From NCBI RefSeq assembly GCF_006874625.1, contig NZ_CP030034.1, forward strand, positions 2,294,001 to 2,358,000: 64,000 nt of DNA. The letters run 5' to 3'. A model generated the notes under the pieces. It was not told the origin of the DNA. It searched no databases and saw nothing but the letters and a program-made list of their open reading frames with translations. The position numbers were made by a program, and so were the translations under genes. This document shows, one piece after another, positions 37,876 through 46,987 of the stretch. Each line of letters begins with the position of its first letter. Position 1 is the first letter of the stretch. Source of the DNA: Bdellovibrio sp. NC01. Lineage in GTDB: Bacteria; Bdellovibrionota; Bdellovibrionia; Bdellovibrionales; Bdellovibrionaceae.

Positions 37876-37903
37876 AAAGGGCCTTCACAAAGGCCCTTTT
37901 ACT
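37876..37903. terminator. Bidirectional terminator after dps
   Basis: Arms AAAGGGCCTT and AAGGCCCTTT with a 4-base loop and a T-run on the right. The stop of the convergent 38456-start gene lies in the right arm. Confidence 0.88.
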
Positions 37904-38456
37904 TTTGCTCTTCAGTAAAACGAATCATTGGGTTTAACAGAGTTTCCTTCCCGTTCTTCACGGCCTTCATGAACTCATCACCCTTATTCAATCCCAAACT
38001 CACAGTCGCTACTTGATAAAGCTGTCCTGTCGGATCGCGCATCACCACATAATAAATAGGACCGGAACCGGAATCCATCGTCGTAATGCCATGCTTAGTG
38101 ACGGCTACAACTTCCATGGGATAAAGATTCAGTCCTGACTTCACATCGATGTATTCGATTTTTCCATTTACGACCGAGGTGCGATAATGATCAGCATATT
38201 GAGCCTCAACCAACATGTTGCGAATCTGCCCCATGTGCGGCAAACACTTATAATCGGCACTCTCGCCGCGGACAACGGCGACGGATTTTGTAAGAATAAA
38301 AACGGAATCGGTAAATTCCGCAGTTAACGGCAATTCTTTTTCAGAATAGATACACGAACTAAAAACCGCGCCGTAATAACAATAGCGCAGGCCCACTAAA
38401 ACAAAAATCACAATGAAGATCGCAAGCAAGTAGCGTTGATTCTTTAGCGTTGGCAT
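37899..38456 (-). CDS. Membrane-anchored protein of unknown function
   Basis: 185 residues, one N-terminal hydrophobic helix (YLLAIFIVIFVLVGLRYCYY) that can be an uncleaved signal anchor, then a globular beta-rich domain with YYVVMRDPTGQLYQV. Cys in SSCIY and YKCLP. AGGAG precedes the ATG at 9 bases. No family recognised. Confidence 0.7.
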   Translation of the reverse strand: MPTLKNQRYLLAIFIVIFVLVGLRYCYYGAVFSSCIYSEKELPLTAEFTDSVFILTKSVAVVRGESADYKCLPHMGQIRNMLVEAQYADHYRTSVVNGKIEYIDVKSGLNLYPMEVVAVTKHGITTMDSGSGPIYYVVMRDPTGQLYQVATVSLGLNKGDEFMKAVKNGKETLLNPMIRFTEEQK

Positions 38457-38516
38457 CTCTGAAAACTCCTAAGACTATCTTCAGAACTCGCGGCTAAAGA
38501 ATCAACAACTATATTG

Positions 38517-39266
38517 TTAAGTGCCGGTATCCCCCTGCATTTCTACGAGCTTATTCATTTCAATAAAGTACATGTCTTGTACCGAATCGAACGTCAGATC
38601 GTAGTGCGTTGGGTATTGTCCACTTTTATGCACTTTCGTAGGTGTTGGAAAGTCAGTTCCAGCTGGCATTTTTGAGAGCATAAAATCGCGTGTGATCATG
38701 GGCTCAACAAAAGCCATTTTGCCATCATAAAAACCGTAAATCATCGTCGCTGTGAACGGCTGACCATGAAACTCACCAGAGCGAGTATCAATCCAATGCC
38801 AACCCATTTGCGGAACACCGGCTGGAGTTGGTGCAAAATATTGAGGCGTATAATCAGCACCTGGATCTTTCACGCAGACGGCCGCATCATCACCCATACA
38901 AGTGATCTTCATACGGTCTTCGTTGCTCATCATATAAAAGTGGAAATCGAAATGAGGCGCGCCATAGATTTCGATAGGGTCATGACCATGAGGATTCCAA
39001 TTTAGCATCACATGTTCAAACGGAGGCAAATTGTAGAATTCAGGCATTGGCAAAATATAATCGTACATATGCATTTGCGAAGGCAGTCCATCTAACGTTG
39101 CGCCTTGCATACCAATGCCAATGGCTGTGGGTTTACCATCGCAATCAAGATTAATGTAGGTACGCGCGAGGCCGTTACCAACGGGCAAACCAGCTCCCCA
39201 CACTTTGACGTCAGCTTGCGCATGAACGCTTAATAGAATTCCTATTCCAAGTAAGAATGCTTTCAT
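38517..39266 (-). CDS. Exported protein, resembles DUF5602/TTHB210-like
   Basis: About 249 residues from MKAFLLGIGI with a signal peptide ending QAD. HMYDYILPMPEF, NWNPHGHDPIEIY and APHFDFHFYMMSNEDR recall the DUF5602 (TTHB210-like) family, whose His-rich HFDFHFY strand is its hallmark; I give the name tentatively. Several His are close enough to bind a metal. The start at 39266 is supported by the signal peptide; a longer frame upstream is not. Confidence 0.7.
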   Translation of the reverse strand: MKAFLLGIGILLSVHAQADVKVWGAGLPVGNGLARTYINLDCDGKPTAIGIGMQGATLDGLPSQMHMYDYILPMPEFYNLPPFEHVMLNWNPHGHDPIEIYGAPHFDFHFYMMSNEDRMKITCMGDDAAVCVKDPGADYTPQYFAPTPAGVPQMGWHWIDTRSGEFHGQPFTATMIYGFYDGKMAFVEPMITRDFMLSKMPAGTDFPTPTKVHKSGQYPTHYDLTFDSVQDMYFIEMNKLVEMQGDTGT

Positions 39267-39433
39267 AAATATTCCCTTTCCACTCCGACTGCACCGGAGC
39301 ATACGCCTCAAGGATGGCGCCAACGGGAATAGAAAGAAAAAGCAATCAAGCATTCATTGGAAATGACATGCTCACCTAATTAGTTTTGGCAATGGTTATG
39401 AATTTTGTAATTGAGTAGCGACAAGAACTGGTC

Positions 39434-42400
39434 TTAACGACAGAACTCCGTTTTACCGAGCTCACAAAGCGCTTTCTTCATCGCTTCCATTTGCGCAGCT
39501 TGATCTTTCATCTGCTGGTCTTTTAATTCCATTTGCTTTTGCAAATTTTGAATTTGCTGATCGTTTTGCACAAATAAATGTTTAAGCTCTTTAATCGCAT
39601 TGATCATCGGAGCGATCAGCCCCGTATAATTTACCGACTTAAAACCTTCTTTATCAGTTTTAACTAGATCAGGAAAAATGGCTTCAACCTCTTGAGCGAT
39701 GACACCATACTGCTTATTCGATTCTTTTTGTGGATCGATCCAATTGTAAGTGACACCACGAAGACCTTCGAGTTTACGTAAAGAATCCGGAATGGTTGCG
39801 ACATCTCTTTTCAATCGCATGTCCGATGCTTGCGTCAAGGCACCAGTTAGTTTCGCGCTACCATCACTATTCAAAGTGAACAAACAAGTACCAATACCAA
39901 AACACATCGCATTGGCTCCAAGAGGTGCACCTGTCGATGATGAATACCAACGCCATTGATTTCCGCCGGCACCTGCGTTGTCATTCGAAATAATCGTGTA
40001 ACCACCAGGATTGTTAGAATACGCATGCAGGTTCACCGCAGGGTTCGATGTACCAACGCCCACGTAACCAGCGCTACTAATATGAAGCGCTTCCGACAAC
40101 GTTGTAGAGTTATCGCGCTTCACGGAAAATGCCATCTCCGTTCCAAATCCAGCGGCACCGCCTGCACCATCAAGAAATACTTGAATCGCAGCGTCCCCGT
40201 AAATACTTGTAGAAGCCGGATTGTTTTTTGAAACAAACTCGACTCCACCTAAAAGATTTCCTGCGGCAGGCGTTGTTGTATCGCCACCCAATCTTAAAAT
40301 ACCAGCAGAATTTGAAGCGCCCGATCCAGATCCCGTCACACTGAAATATCTCATATTGCCGTTGGTTCCATGACCAAGACCTGGCGATGCTCCCACACCA
40401 ATTCCCAATGGAGCAGAAGTACTTATATAAAACTCAGAGTTTGCTAGGGTGTTTGCCGCTGTATAATAAGGAATTCGACCACTGGTACCTGCACCCGTCA
40501 GAACATTCGATGGTAAATCTGTCGTCGTCAACGCGCGGAAACTAGGTACGCCAGCACTGCCCGATGGCGCTGCAAAAATAGTATTCGCAGTTTGCGATCC
40601 AAAACTGACTTGCGAACTTGTGACTGCGATATTCGTGCACGACAAATTGTCTGTCGCCGCAGTCCAAGTCAAAGTCTGACCTGCGGTACAACCCACACCA
40701 CCAAAGGCACTTGTGCCAGTGACCGTCGAGCGTAAATCAAACATACTAACAAAATTCGGGGTCCACTTTGTACCATCATAACGAAGTACTTGGCCTGCGG
40801 TACTTGGAGCCGTACTATTCACTGCGACACCTTGAAGTTTTACGACTGAGTACGCACCCGCATTCGTCATTGTAACATCGCCGCCTGGTGTGACGGCAGT
40901 TGGCGTGCCGGTTTGGCCAACCCAAATTTTTCCATCTGCTAATGAACTTGCCAGCAAGCCTGTCGTCGCAATAGTAATCGCCCCGGCCGCTGGGGTGATC
41001 GTAATACCCGTACCCGCTGTTAATGAAGCTGCCACTGGTGCAGCGCCAGTAGAGCCCACAAGTAATTGTCCATTTGTCAGCGCAGGACCTTCAACAATCG
41101 CAGTGCCGTTTGAGACCATCACTTTATTGCCAGTTAATGCCGTTGAACTATTCGTACCGCCATTCGCAACTGGCAACACACCGGAATAACTTGTTGCTGT
41201 TGTCGAAGGTGTTGTCCACGAAAGATTTCCTGAAGTATCAGACGTCAACATCTGCCCGCCGACACTAGCCACTGCAGCCGGTAAACGCAAAACATAACTT
41301 GTCGTCACAGTTGTCGGCGCTTGCACCGTCACCGTCTTTGTGCCCGAATCTTTTAACACAACACTTGTCAAAGTCGCAGAAGAACCATTTTGCACAGAAT
41401 TCGTGATACGCGAATCATTACCTGCCGCAACTGTATTAACTCCAGTCCCCACATTTAACGTCAAAGCCGGAGTCGTCGTATTATTAGCAACAACAAGGTA
41501 ACTGCTTGTTGATGTGACGGTCGTGACTGTTCCCGCATTTCCCGCAGGCAACGTCGACGGCGACCACGTTGTCCCATCCCATTGCAATACTTGATTTGAT
41601 GTCGGCGCCGTCGTTGATACCGCTCTGCCTTGAAGAGCTGTGACTTTCGTCGTTGCGATTCCACCGCTGACATCACCAGCAAATGCCAACGTGATGTTTT
41701 GACACATGAACTTGCTTGAAACCGAATTCCAATACAGGGTTTCATCCGCATTGCATGTGCCACTTGCAACCGCGGTGTTAAAAGCGGCTTGAGTTAAATA
41801 ACCACTCAACGTCGTACTTAAATTCGTAACGTCAGAAATTGCAATCGCAGCAGGAGTCCAATTCGTTCCTGAATATTTAAAGAACTGCCCCGAAGTCGGC
41901 GCTGTCGCACTGACTGCAACACCACGAATTTGTGCAACCGTTGGACTTGGATATGTTCCTGTTAAATCACCCGACGCCGTCGCGCCTGACTGAATAGCGT
42001 TAACGATACGCGAGTCATTCCCCGCAGCCACCGTATTCGCCACAGTTCCCACATTGACTGTCAATTGCGGAGTCGCCGCCCCATTCACCACGGAAAGATA
42101 AGCATTGCTTGAAGTAACATTCGTCACCGTTCCGCCCGAAGCACCGCTGACACCAGAACATCCAAACGTTTGCGTCGTCGCATCCCACGTTAGGAAATTA
42201 CCACTGCTACACGAAACATTGCCATTCACTTCTGCTTTCAAAACAAAGTCACTTGCGGCTTTGGTTCCAAGCTTTTGCGCTGACATCGCATAACCAGCAA
42301 AAGGTACCGAGCGAATCACTGCATCGGGAGAAATCGTCTTCCAACCACTGCCATCATAAAACGCCACGCGCAGTTTTCTGGTATCTGCGATCGCTGCCGT

Positions 42401-42787
42401 ATAAACGGAACCACTGTTTGAACAAGAATAACTGCTACCACTTGCGACACAGCTGCCACATTGAAATGTCGATGAATTATTGAAGGCATCAAGAATTGTA
42501 AAAAGACCTGACGAAGGAAACTGCACGGCACCGTTACCAATCGCGATGTCGAACACGCCACCCGAGTTCACCATGTTGTAACCATTAACTTGCTCTTGAT
42601 AGATAACGCAGGAACCAGAAAAATCAGTGACTTGAAACAAGAATGAAACGGAACTGTACTCAAGCGCAGAACCATCCGCCTTCAATATACGGCCTTGATA
42701 TGTCAATGCACTTGGTGCGGCTTGCACCACACTAAATGCGAACATAATAAGAAAAAAACCAGCAAACGTACATGTTCTCATGAACAT
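39434..42787 (-). CDS. Giant exported fibre-like protein with S74 self-cleaving chaperone
   Basis: 1117 residues with a signal peptide (cleavage near VVQAAP). The Gly/Ser/Thr/Ala-rich body has repeats: a 47-residue unit at 219-265 and 419-465, and a 26-residue GxAVxxTAPTS unit at 288-313, 386-411 and 652-677. The C-terminal 130 residues form the intramolecular chaperone of phage tail spikes and endosialidases (peptidase S74): Ser988-Asp989 and Lys993 in SDMRLKRDV, then YGVIAQEVEAIFPDLV. The last 50 residues are a coiled coil. S74 domains trimerise fibres and cut themselves off. Expected to be a surface or secreted trimeric fibre, perhaps a prey adhesin (inference). Confidence 0.85.
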   Translation of the reverse strand: MFMRTCTFAGFFLIMFAFSVVQAAPSALTYQGRILKADGSALEYSSVSFLFQVTDFSGSCVIYQEQVNGYNMVNSGGVFDIAIGNGAVQFPSSGLFTILDAFNNSSTFQCGSCVASGSSYSCSNSGSVYTAAIADTRKLRVAFYDGSGWKTISPDAVIRSVPFAGYAMSAQKLGTKAASDFVLKAEVNGNVSCSSGNFLTWDATTQTFGCSGVSGASGGTVTNVTSSNAYLSVVNGAATPQLTVNVGTVANTVAAGNDSRIVNAIQSGATASGDLTGTYPSPTVAQIRGVAVSATAPTSGQFFKYSGTNWTPAAIAISDVTNLSTTLSGYLTQAAFNTAVASGTCNADETLYWNSVSSKFMCQNITLAFAGDVSGGIATTKVTALQGRAVSTTAPTSNQVLQWDGTTWSPSTLPAGNAGTVTTVTSTSSYLVVANNTTTPALTLNVGTGVNTVAAGNDSRITNSVQNGSSATLTSVVLKDSGTKTVTVQAPTTVTTSYVLRLPAAVASVGGQMLTSDTSGNLSWTTPSTTATSYSGVLPVANGGTNSSTALTGNKVMVSNGTAIVEGPALTNGQLLVGSTGAAPVAASLTAGTGITITPAAGAITIATTGLLASSLADGKIWVGQTGTPTAVTPGGDVTMTNAGAYSVVKLQGVAVNSTAPSTAGQVLRYDGTKWTPNFVSMFDLRSTVTGTSAFGGVGCTAGQTLTWTAATDNLSCTNIAVTSSQVSFGSQTANTIFAAPSGSAGVPSFRALTTTDLPSNVLTGAGTSGRIPYYTAANTLANSEFYISTSAPLGIGVGASPGLGHGTNGNMRYFSVTGSGSGASNSAGILRLGGDTTTPAAGNLLGGVEFVSKNNPASTSIYGDAAIQVFLDGAGGAAGFGTEMAFSVKRDNSTTLSEALHISSAGYVGVGTSNPAVNLHAYSNNPGGYTIISNDNAGAGGNQWRWYSSSTGAPLGANAMCFGIGTCLFTLNSDGSAKLTGALTQASDMRLKRDVATIPDSLRKLEGLRGVTYNWIDPQKESNKQYGVIAQEVEAIFPDLVKTDKEGFKSVNYTGLIAPMINAIKELKHLFVQNDQQIQNLQKQMELKDQQMKDQAAQMEAMKKALCELGKTEFCR

Positions 42788-43005
42788 CTTATCGGTTTGT
42801 TTGCTTATATTTTTAATTATTATGAAGAATAATCATCACTTAAGCGTTCCAGTCTCATCCTGAGACACGAAACATCCTAAATTACCAGACGCCGCATGTT
42901 TATTTGCAAAAAACGTCGAGGTCTTAAAAGGCTGTAACTCAACTTTATGAGAGTGAACTTCAACAGAACAAAAGATAGAAAAAAGAACTTCACAAAGGAG
43001 TTCAC

Positions 43006-43428
43006 ATGAAAAAAATATTCTTTGTTTCCTTCGCGGCAGTCGCCTTAATGATGTCGTCCGCATTCGCCCAAGAATTGGGTTCGTCTGCTTCTTTAAAACA
43101 AAACATGAAGCAACTAGGGACGCTCTTCAAAGCGATCGGCAGCAGTGTTGCTGACTCTTCTCAAAATTCAAAAAATCTAGAAAAAAGTCAGCAGATGACG
43201 GTGCTTTTTAAAATCGTGGCTCAACAAGTCCCGGAAACAATCGCTGATCTTCCAGATGGAGAAAAAGAAGCCGCTCTTAAAGATTATCAAGACTTGATGT
43301 CGCAGGAAGTAGCGTTGTCTGAACAATTGCAACAAGCGTTCGCAAACAATGACAATGCAATGGCCGCTAAAATCTTGCAGCACATGGGCGACATTCGCAA
43401 AAACGGTCACGGTAAATACAAAGAATAA
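43006..43428 (+). CDS. Periplasmic cytochrome b562-like protein
   Basis: 140 residues with a signal peptide ending SAFAQ and a four-helix bundle. LKQNMKQLGTLFKAI aligns with the first helix of cytochrome b562 and keeps the haem-ligand Met (Met34); the end RKNGHGKYKE aligns with the last helix and keeps the His ligand (His135). The two ligands are 101 residues apart here, 95 in E. coli. It would carry electrons in the periplasm with noncovalent haem. AAAGGAG before the ATG. Confidence 0.8.
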   Translation: MKKIFFVSFAAVALMMSSAFAQELGSSASLKQNMKQLGTLFKAIGSSVADSSQNSKNLEKSQQMTVLFKIVAQQVPETIADLPDGEKEAALKDYQDLMSQEVALSEQLQQAFANNDNAMAAKILQHMGDIRKNGHGKYKE

Positions 43429-43436
43429 TTGCCAAG

Positions 43437-43467
43437 ACAGGTTGTCTCGGTTCAGACAACCTGTTTA
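43437..43467. terminator. Bidirectional terminator
   Basis: A perfect 11-bp stem (ACAGGTTGTCT/AGACAACCTGT) with a 6-base loop lies between cytochrome b562 and the convergent esterase, whose stop codon immediately follows the right arm. Confidence 0.82.
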
Positions 43468-44493
43468 GAAGTTCTTTAAGAAATTAAAAATCTCGGTCTT
43501 CAGATCCAGGCCGGTGTCGCCGGCAAGATTCGTTAAACATGGCAAGCTGACGTCACTTGCTGATCCCAGACAATGATCGCCTCCTGTTGGGTTCAAAGCC
43601 GTTCCCGTTGAAGCAATAATCATTAGCTTTAACGAACCAGAACAATCACCATAAGTCGTAACTTGTCCTGATACCGTTGGCGTTGCAGGCGTCGTGGCAC
43701 ATTTTAAATTCGTTCGAACAGAATAATACAATTTATCGTTCAACACCGTTGGGCTTGCGTCATACCAAGCGCTTGGCTCTGTAACCAAATTAGAATTGAT
43801 AGTCCAAGTTGCTGCAGCCATATTATTGGTCGTGGCCAAAACACGATCGCGATCCCCGACAATGCTTATGAATGGTTTTACGGTACTAGGTGCGCAGGGA
43901 TGATCACTACTTGCATCCAAATGAACGGATGGAGGTCCCGCCAAAGCAGCATAACCATCAAATGTCGATGGAGATTCGCACCACATACGATTCGCCATCA
44001 TTCCGCCATTAGAATGTCCTGCCAAATACACTTTAGTCACAGATGGATAATTTGCTTTAATCGAAGTCACCAATGCTTGAAGAAATGCCACATCGTCTGC
44101 GCCAGAAATCATGACGTAATTTGACCAAGTCCAATTATTACCCGTTACGTTTTGTCCTTGGGGAAAAACCGCCATCACATGATTATTAGCCAGCCACGTC
44201 TGTGCGCTTGAGGTCAGTACATAAGACGTTGTGGTATTTGTAGTTTTAAAGCCCAAGGAATATTCGATGCCTTCCTTTTTACCACCACCACCGTGAAGAA
44301 AGACGATCGCCGATGTCGCTCCACTTGGAATGTAGAAATCAATCTTATGGGGATAAATGCCAACCGTCTGATTGGTAGAACTCGTGATACCTGAAGACGG
44401 ATCTTGAGTCGTCGTCGAGTCGTTTGAAGAAAACTTGTTACAAGATGACAAAACCAAAAACAGAACTACGCATAATTTCTGAGCTGCCGACAT
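43465..44493 (-). CDS. Lipoprotein alpha/beta-hydrolase (LpqC/PHB-depolymerase-like)
   Basis: 342 residues. Lipobox LSSC at residues 15-18. IVFLHGGGGKKEG forms the oxyanion region, AGHSNGGMMANRMWC carries nucleophile Ser161, Asp214 or Asp216 (VGDRDR) and a His near 320 (GGDHCLG) complete the triad. It matches the COG3509 group of poly(3-hydroxybutyrate) depolymerase and feruloyl-esterase-like enzymes. CGGAG before the ATG. Substrate unknown. Confidence 0.88.
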   Translation of the reverse strand: MSAAQKLCVVLFLVLSSCNKFSSNDSTTTQDPSSGITSSTNQTVGIYPHKIDFYIPSGATSAIVFLHGGGGKKEGIEYSLGFKTTNTTTSYVLTSSAQTWLANNHVMAVFPQGQNVTGNNWTWSNYVMISGADDVAFLQALVTSIKANYPSVTKVYLAGHSNGGMMANRMWCESPSTFDGYAALAGPPSVHLDASSDHPCAPSTVKPFISIVGDRDRVLATTNNMAAATWTINSNLVTEPSAWYDASPTVLNDKLYYSVRTNLKCATTPATPTVSGQVTTYGDCSGSLKLMIIASTGTALNPTGGDHCLGSASDVSLPCLTNLAGDTGLDLKTEIFNFLKNF

Positions 44494-44558
44494 GAAAACT
44501 CCGCTACTAAAATGCTAACGGTTTCCCTGTTCTGGACGCAAACAAATTCCCCGGCGCT

Positions 44559-45146
44559 TTAGACTTTGTGTTCGCCCAATAAGATTTTCTCAATACGACG
44601 GTCTGGAACTAACCACATCGCGGCGACAGAAATGTAAACCGCATAAGAAATCCACGAATGATAGAAAGCCGCTGCAATCGCAATCGCGTATGCCACAACT
44701 GAAATCTTGCCTTTATAGTCACACTTCACCGCTTGCGCTAAATTAGAATCTGCACCTTCAGAGCGCAACAACACATAAGTTAAAATCGTATAAGCGATCC
44801 CACACATCATCAGGTTCACGCCATAAATCACAACGGGAACTGTGGGGAAATGATTTTCGCCCATCCACGATGTTGTAAACGGCACCAAAGATAACCAAAA
44901 CAGCAGATGCAAGTTCGCCCACAGAATTCCACCATTCACTTTATGAATTGAATGCATTAAGTGATGGTGATTGTTCCAATAAATACCCACATAAATGAAA
45001 CTTAGAATATAGCTGATGAACACCGGAATAAGTTCTGACAACGCTGAAAGATCCGGAGAGTGCGGAACTTTTAGTTCCAACACCATGATCGTAATGATAA
45101 TTGCAATCACACCATCACTAAATGCTTCCAGACGTCCCTTATTCAT
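44559..45146 (-). CDS. TMEM175-family potassium channel
   Basis: 195 residues with six membrane helices and the family motif GRLEAFSDGVIAI in the first, where the FSD residues line the pore; YWNNHHHLM follows helix 3. Bacterial members are K+-selective leak-like channels. An ATG at 45146 is preferred to GTG at 45152 on ribosome-site spacing (AGG). Confidence 0.9.
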   Translation of the reverse strand: MNKGRLEAFSDGVIAIIITIMVLELKVPHSPDLSALSELIPVFISYILSFIYVGIYWNNHHHLMHSIHKVNGGILWANLHLLFWLSLVPFTTSWMGENHFPTVPVVIYGVNLMMCGIAYTILTYVLLRSEGADSNLAQAVKCDYKGKISVVAYAIAIAAAFYHSWISYAVYISVAAMWLVPDRRIEKILLGEHKV

Positions 45147-45188
45147 TTGCACTACCTTGCTGAAAATTTAAATTATCTTACGACGGCA

Positions 45189-45210
45189 AAGCCGGTGTGT
45201 AAACCGGCTT
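45189..45210 (-). terminator. Hairpin at end of osmC-like gene
   Basis: Arms AAGCCGGT and ACCGGCTT with a 6-base loop, overlapping the osmC-like stop codon. Read leftwards it is followed by only a short T run, so termination may be partial. Confidence 0.5.
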
Positions 45211-45589
45211 ATACCATTGTTGAAGTGATTGTGATGTGGCTTTCCAAAAGATTGTGGATAGGACATTTTTCTGCGATTTCAAACAAACGCTGTTTTTGTT
45301 CGGCATCCAATTCGCCTTTAAACGTCAACTCGCGCGAGATTTTTGATTCCGTTTTACTTTCCGAATCGATCGTGATTTTGACATCGGTCGATTCCAGCTT
45401 CCAACCTTTACGGTTCGCATACATCTGCACTGTGATGATCGTGCAAGCAGCAAGGGCCGCTTCCAGAATTTCATGAGGACTTGGGCCTTCGTCACCGCCG
45501 CCTTTTTCTTGCGTGACACCAGCCGTGATCTCGAAATGTCCTGCTACGATCTTTGCTGCTAAATCATTATAACGTTTGCCCTGAACCAT
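45209..45589 (-). CDS. OsmC-family peroxiredoxin-like protein
   Basis: 126 residues. GPSPHEILEAALAACTIITVQMYA carries the first active Cys of OsmC/Ohr proteins; the second lies in EIAEKCPIHNLL. These reduce organic hydroperoxides with two Cys. Its start, with AGAGGA nearby, overlaps the end of the preceding gene by 23 bases, so it is part of the same transcript. Confidence 0.9.
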   Translation of the reverse strand: MVQGKRYNDLAAKIVAGHFEITAGVTQEKGGGDEGPSPHEILEAALAACTIITVQMYANRKGWKLESTDVKITIDSESKTESKISRELTFKGELDAEQKQRLFEIAEKCPIHNLLESHITITSTMV

Positions 45590-46004
45590 TTAACTGTCCT
45601 CTTTCTAACTTTTTCTTACCTGAATCTAACTTAATCAGCGCTTGGCGCAAACTAGAATGTAATAACACGAACTCTGGATCTTCACTTAAATGATGCTGAT
45701 AGCGATGATAGATCGCTGCCTGCGGATTTTCTTTATGCAACACGAAATCAATTTGTTCCCTGATGCAGTCCAAATCCGCTTGCGTCACTTCTTCGCTTTC
45801 ATCAGCGAAGGCATCGATCTCTGCAATCAGAGCCGAAAACGGTTGCAACCACTTAAAGCTCTGCTCGTGAGTCAACATCTGTAAAAAATCGAAAGGAGAA
45901 ATTCTGCGCTCAAAGTATTTCTCGGCCTGTTGTCTTTCTCTTTCAAGAAAGCGGCGATGAAGATCTTTAAGGCGTTTGCTGACCTCGACGATTTGCTCTT
46001 TCAT
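45567..46004 (-). CDS. Helical protein of unknown function
   Basis: 145 residues, mostly helix, strongly charged, with QQAEKYFERRISPFDFLQML near the start and a coiled-coil-like first 35 residues. No signal or membrane segment. AAGGA before the ATG. It overlaps the osmC-like gene by 23 bases. No family recognised; a role with OsmC is only suggested by coupling. Confidence 0.72.
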   Translation of the reverse strand: MKEQIVEVSKRLKDLHRRFLERERQQAEKYFERRISPFDFLQMLTHEQSFKWLQPFSALIAEIDAFADESEEVTQADLDCIREQIDFVLHKENPQAAIYHRYQHHLSEDPEFVLLHSSLRQALIKLDSGKKKLERGQLNGSGQTL

Positions 46005-46041
46005 AATGGCATCCTTTCTGCTTCTCTGTCTGCGGCCCGAC

Positions 46042-46740
46042 TTACGGAAGATCGAAAACGATAAATTCCGCGTCTTTGCTCCATTGAAGTTTTACGGATT
46101 CAACTTCTTGGATTGCGGCGCCATCGCCCGCTTGCAAAGCAGTTCCGTCGGCTGTTACGTCACCTTTAATCACTTGCACCCAAATGTGACGATGTGGGTA
46201 CGTTTTCAATTTTTTCTCACCAATGTCTTGCGCTTTCACTGCATACATATCGACGTCTTGGTTGATTGTAATCGAACCATTGCGACCGTCGCGTGATGCC
46301 ACCAGAATCATATCGCTGCATGAAAAATCATTTGCGAAAGATTTCTGACCATAGCTTGGAGTGATTCCTGTTTTTTCTGGAGTGATCCAAATTTGCAGGA
46401 AGTGCGTCTCTTTATCGCTCAAGTTATTATACTCTGAGTGACGAACACCTGTGCCAGCACTCATTCTTTGTACTTCGCCAGGTTTGATCACTGTGTTAGT
46501 ACCCATTGAGTCTTGATGCTTTAACTCGCCCTCGATAACGTAAGAAATAATCTCCATATCGCGATGGCCGTGGGTATCGAAGCCCGTCGCACCCGCGATG
46601 CGGTCTTCGTTAATCACGCGCAAGTTACTAAAGCCCATAAAACGTGGATCGTAATAATCCGCGAAAGAGAATGTGTGGCGGGATTTCAACCAACCGTGTT
46701 CTGCGTTGCCTCTGTCTGCTGATTTTCTAACTGTGATCAT
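46042..46740 (-). CDS. Pirin-family bicupin (YhhW-like)
   Basis: 232 residues. HGWLKSRHTFSFADYYDP, GFDTHGHRDMEIISYV and GTGVRHSEYN are the pirin N-terminal cupin blocks, including the His, His, Glu and His metal ligands. Bacterial relatives such as YhhW open quercetin; the natural substrate is often unknown. AGAGG before the ATG. 37 bases upstream of the helical protein gene on the same strand. Confidence 0.92.
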   Translation of the reverse strand: MITVRKSADRGNAEHGWLKSRHTFSFADYYDPRFMGFSNLRVINEDRIAGATGFDTHGHRDMEIISYVIEGELKHQDSMGTNTVIKPGEVQRMSAGTGVRHSEYNNLSDKETHFLQIWITPEKTGITPSYGQKSFANDFSCSDMILVASRDGRNGSITINQDVDMYAVKAQDIGEKKLKTYPHRHIWVQVIKGDVTADGTALQAGDGAAIQEVESVKLQWSKDAEFIVFDLP

Positions 46741-46987
46741 ATAAACCTCTCTTAAAGTTTGTTTCGTTGATGAATTAAGATTAGGCCTTTTTGCCGTTAA
46801 AGGAAATTACTAGTTTTTTATCTTCTTTATAGTTTTCATTTATATAGTTTGAACTGAGATGCGCCCTATTGCAGCTCGCCGCATTATGAATGTCGTTTCA
46901 CAAGTTCTGGACCTCTCAAAAGCGCTCTGATTTGAGACACTTTATAACGTTATGAAACGCCTCAATTTTCCGATAAGTCAGTAAGAT

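Noticed and set aside
40890-41189. Plus-strand Val/Pro/Ala-rich frame opposite the fibre gene.
   Set aside because: Mirror of a repetitive low-complexity coding region.
39434-42787. Regularly spaced repeats that might be a CRISPR array or satellite.
   Set aside because: Repeats are at protein level, imperfect and in one long coding frame; no constant direct repeat with unique spacers.
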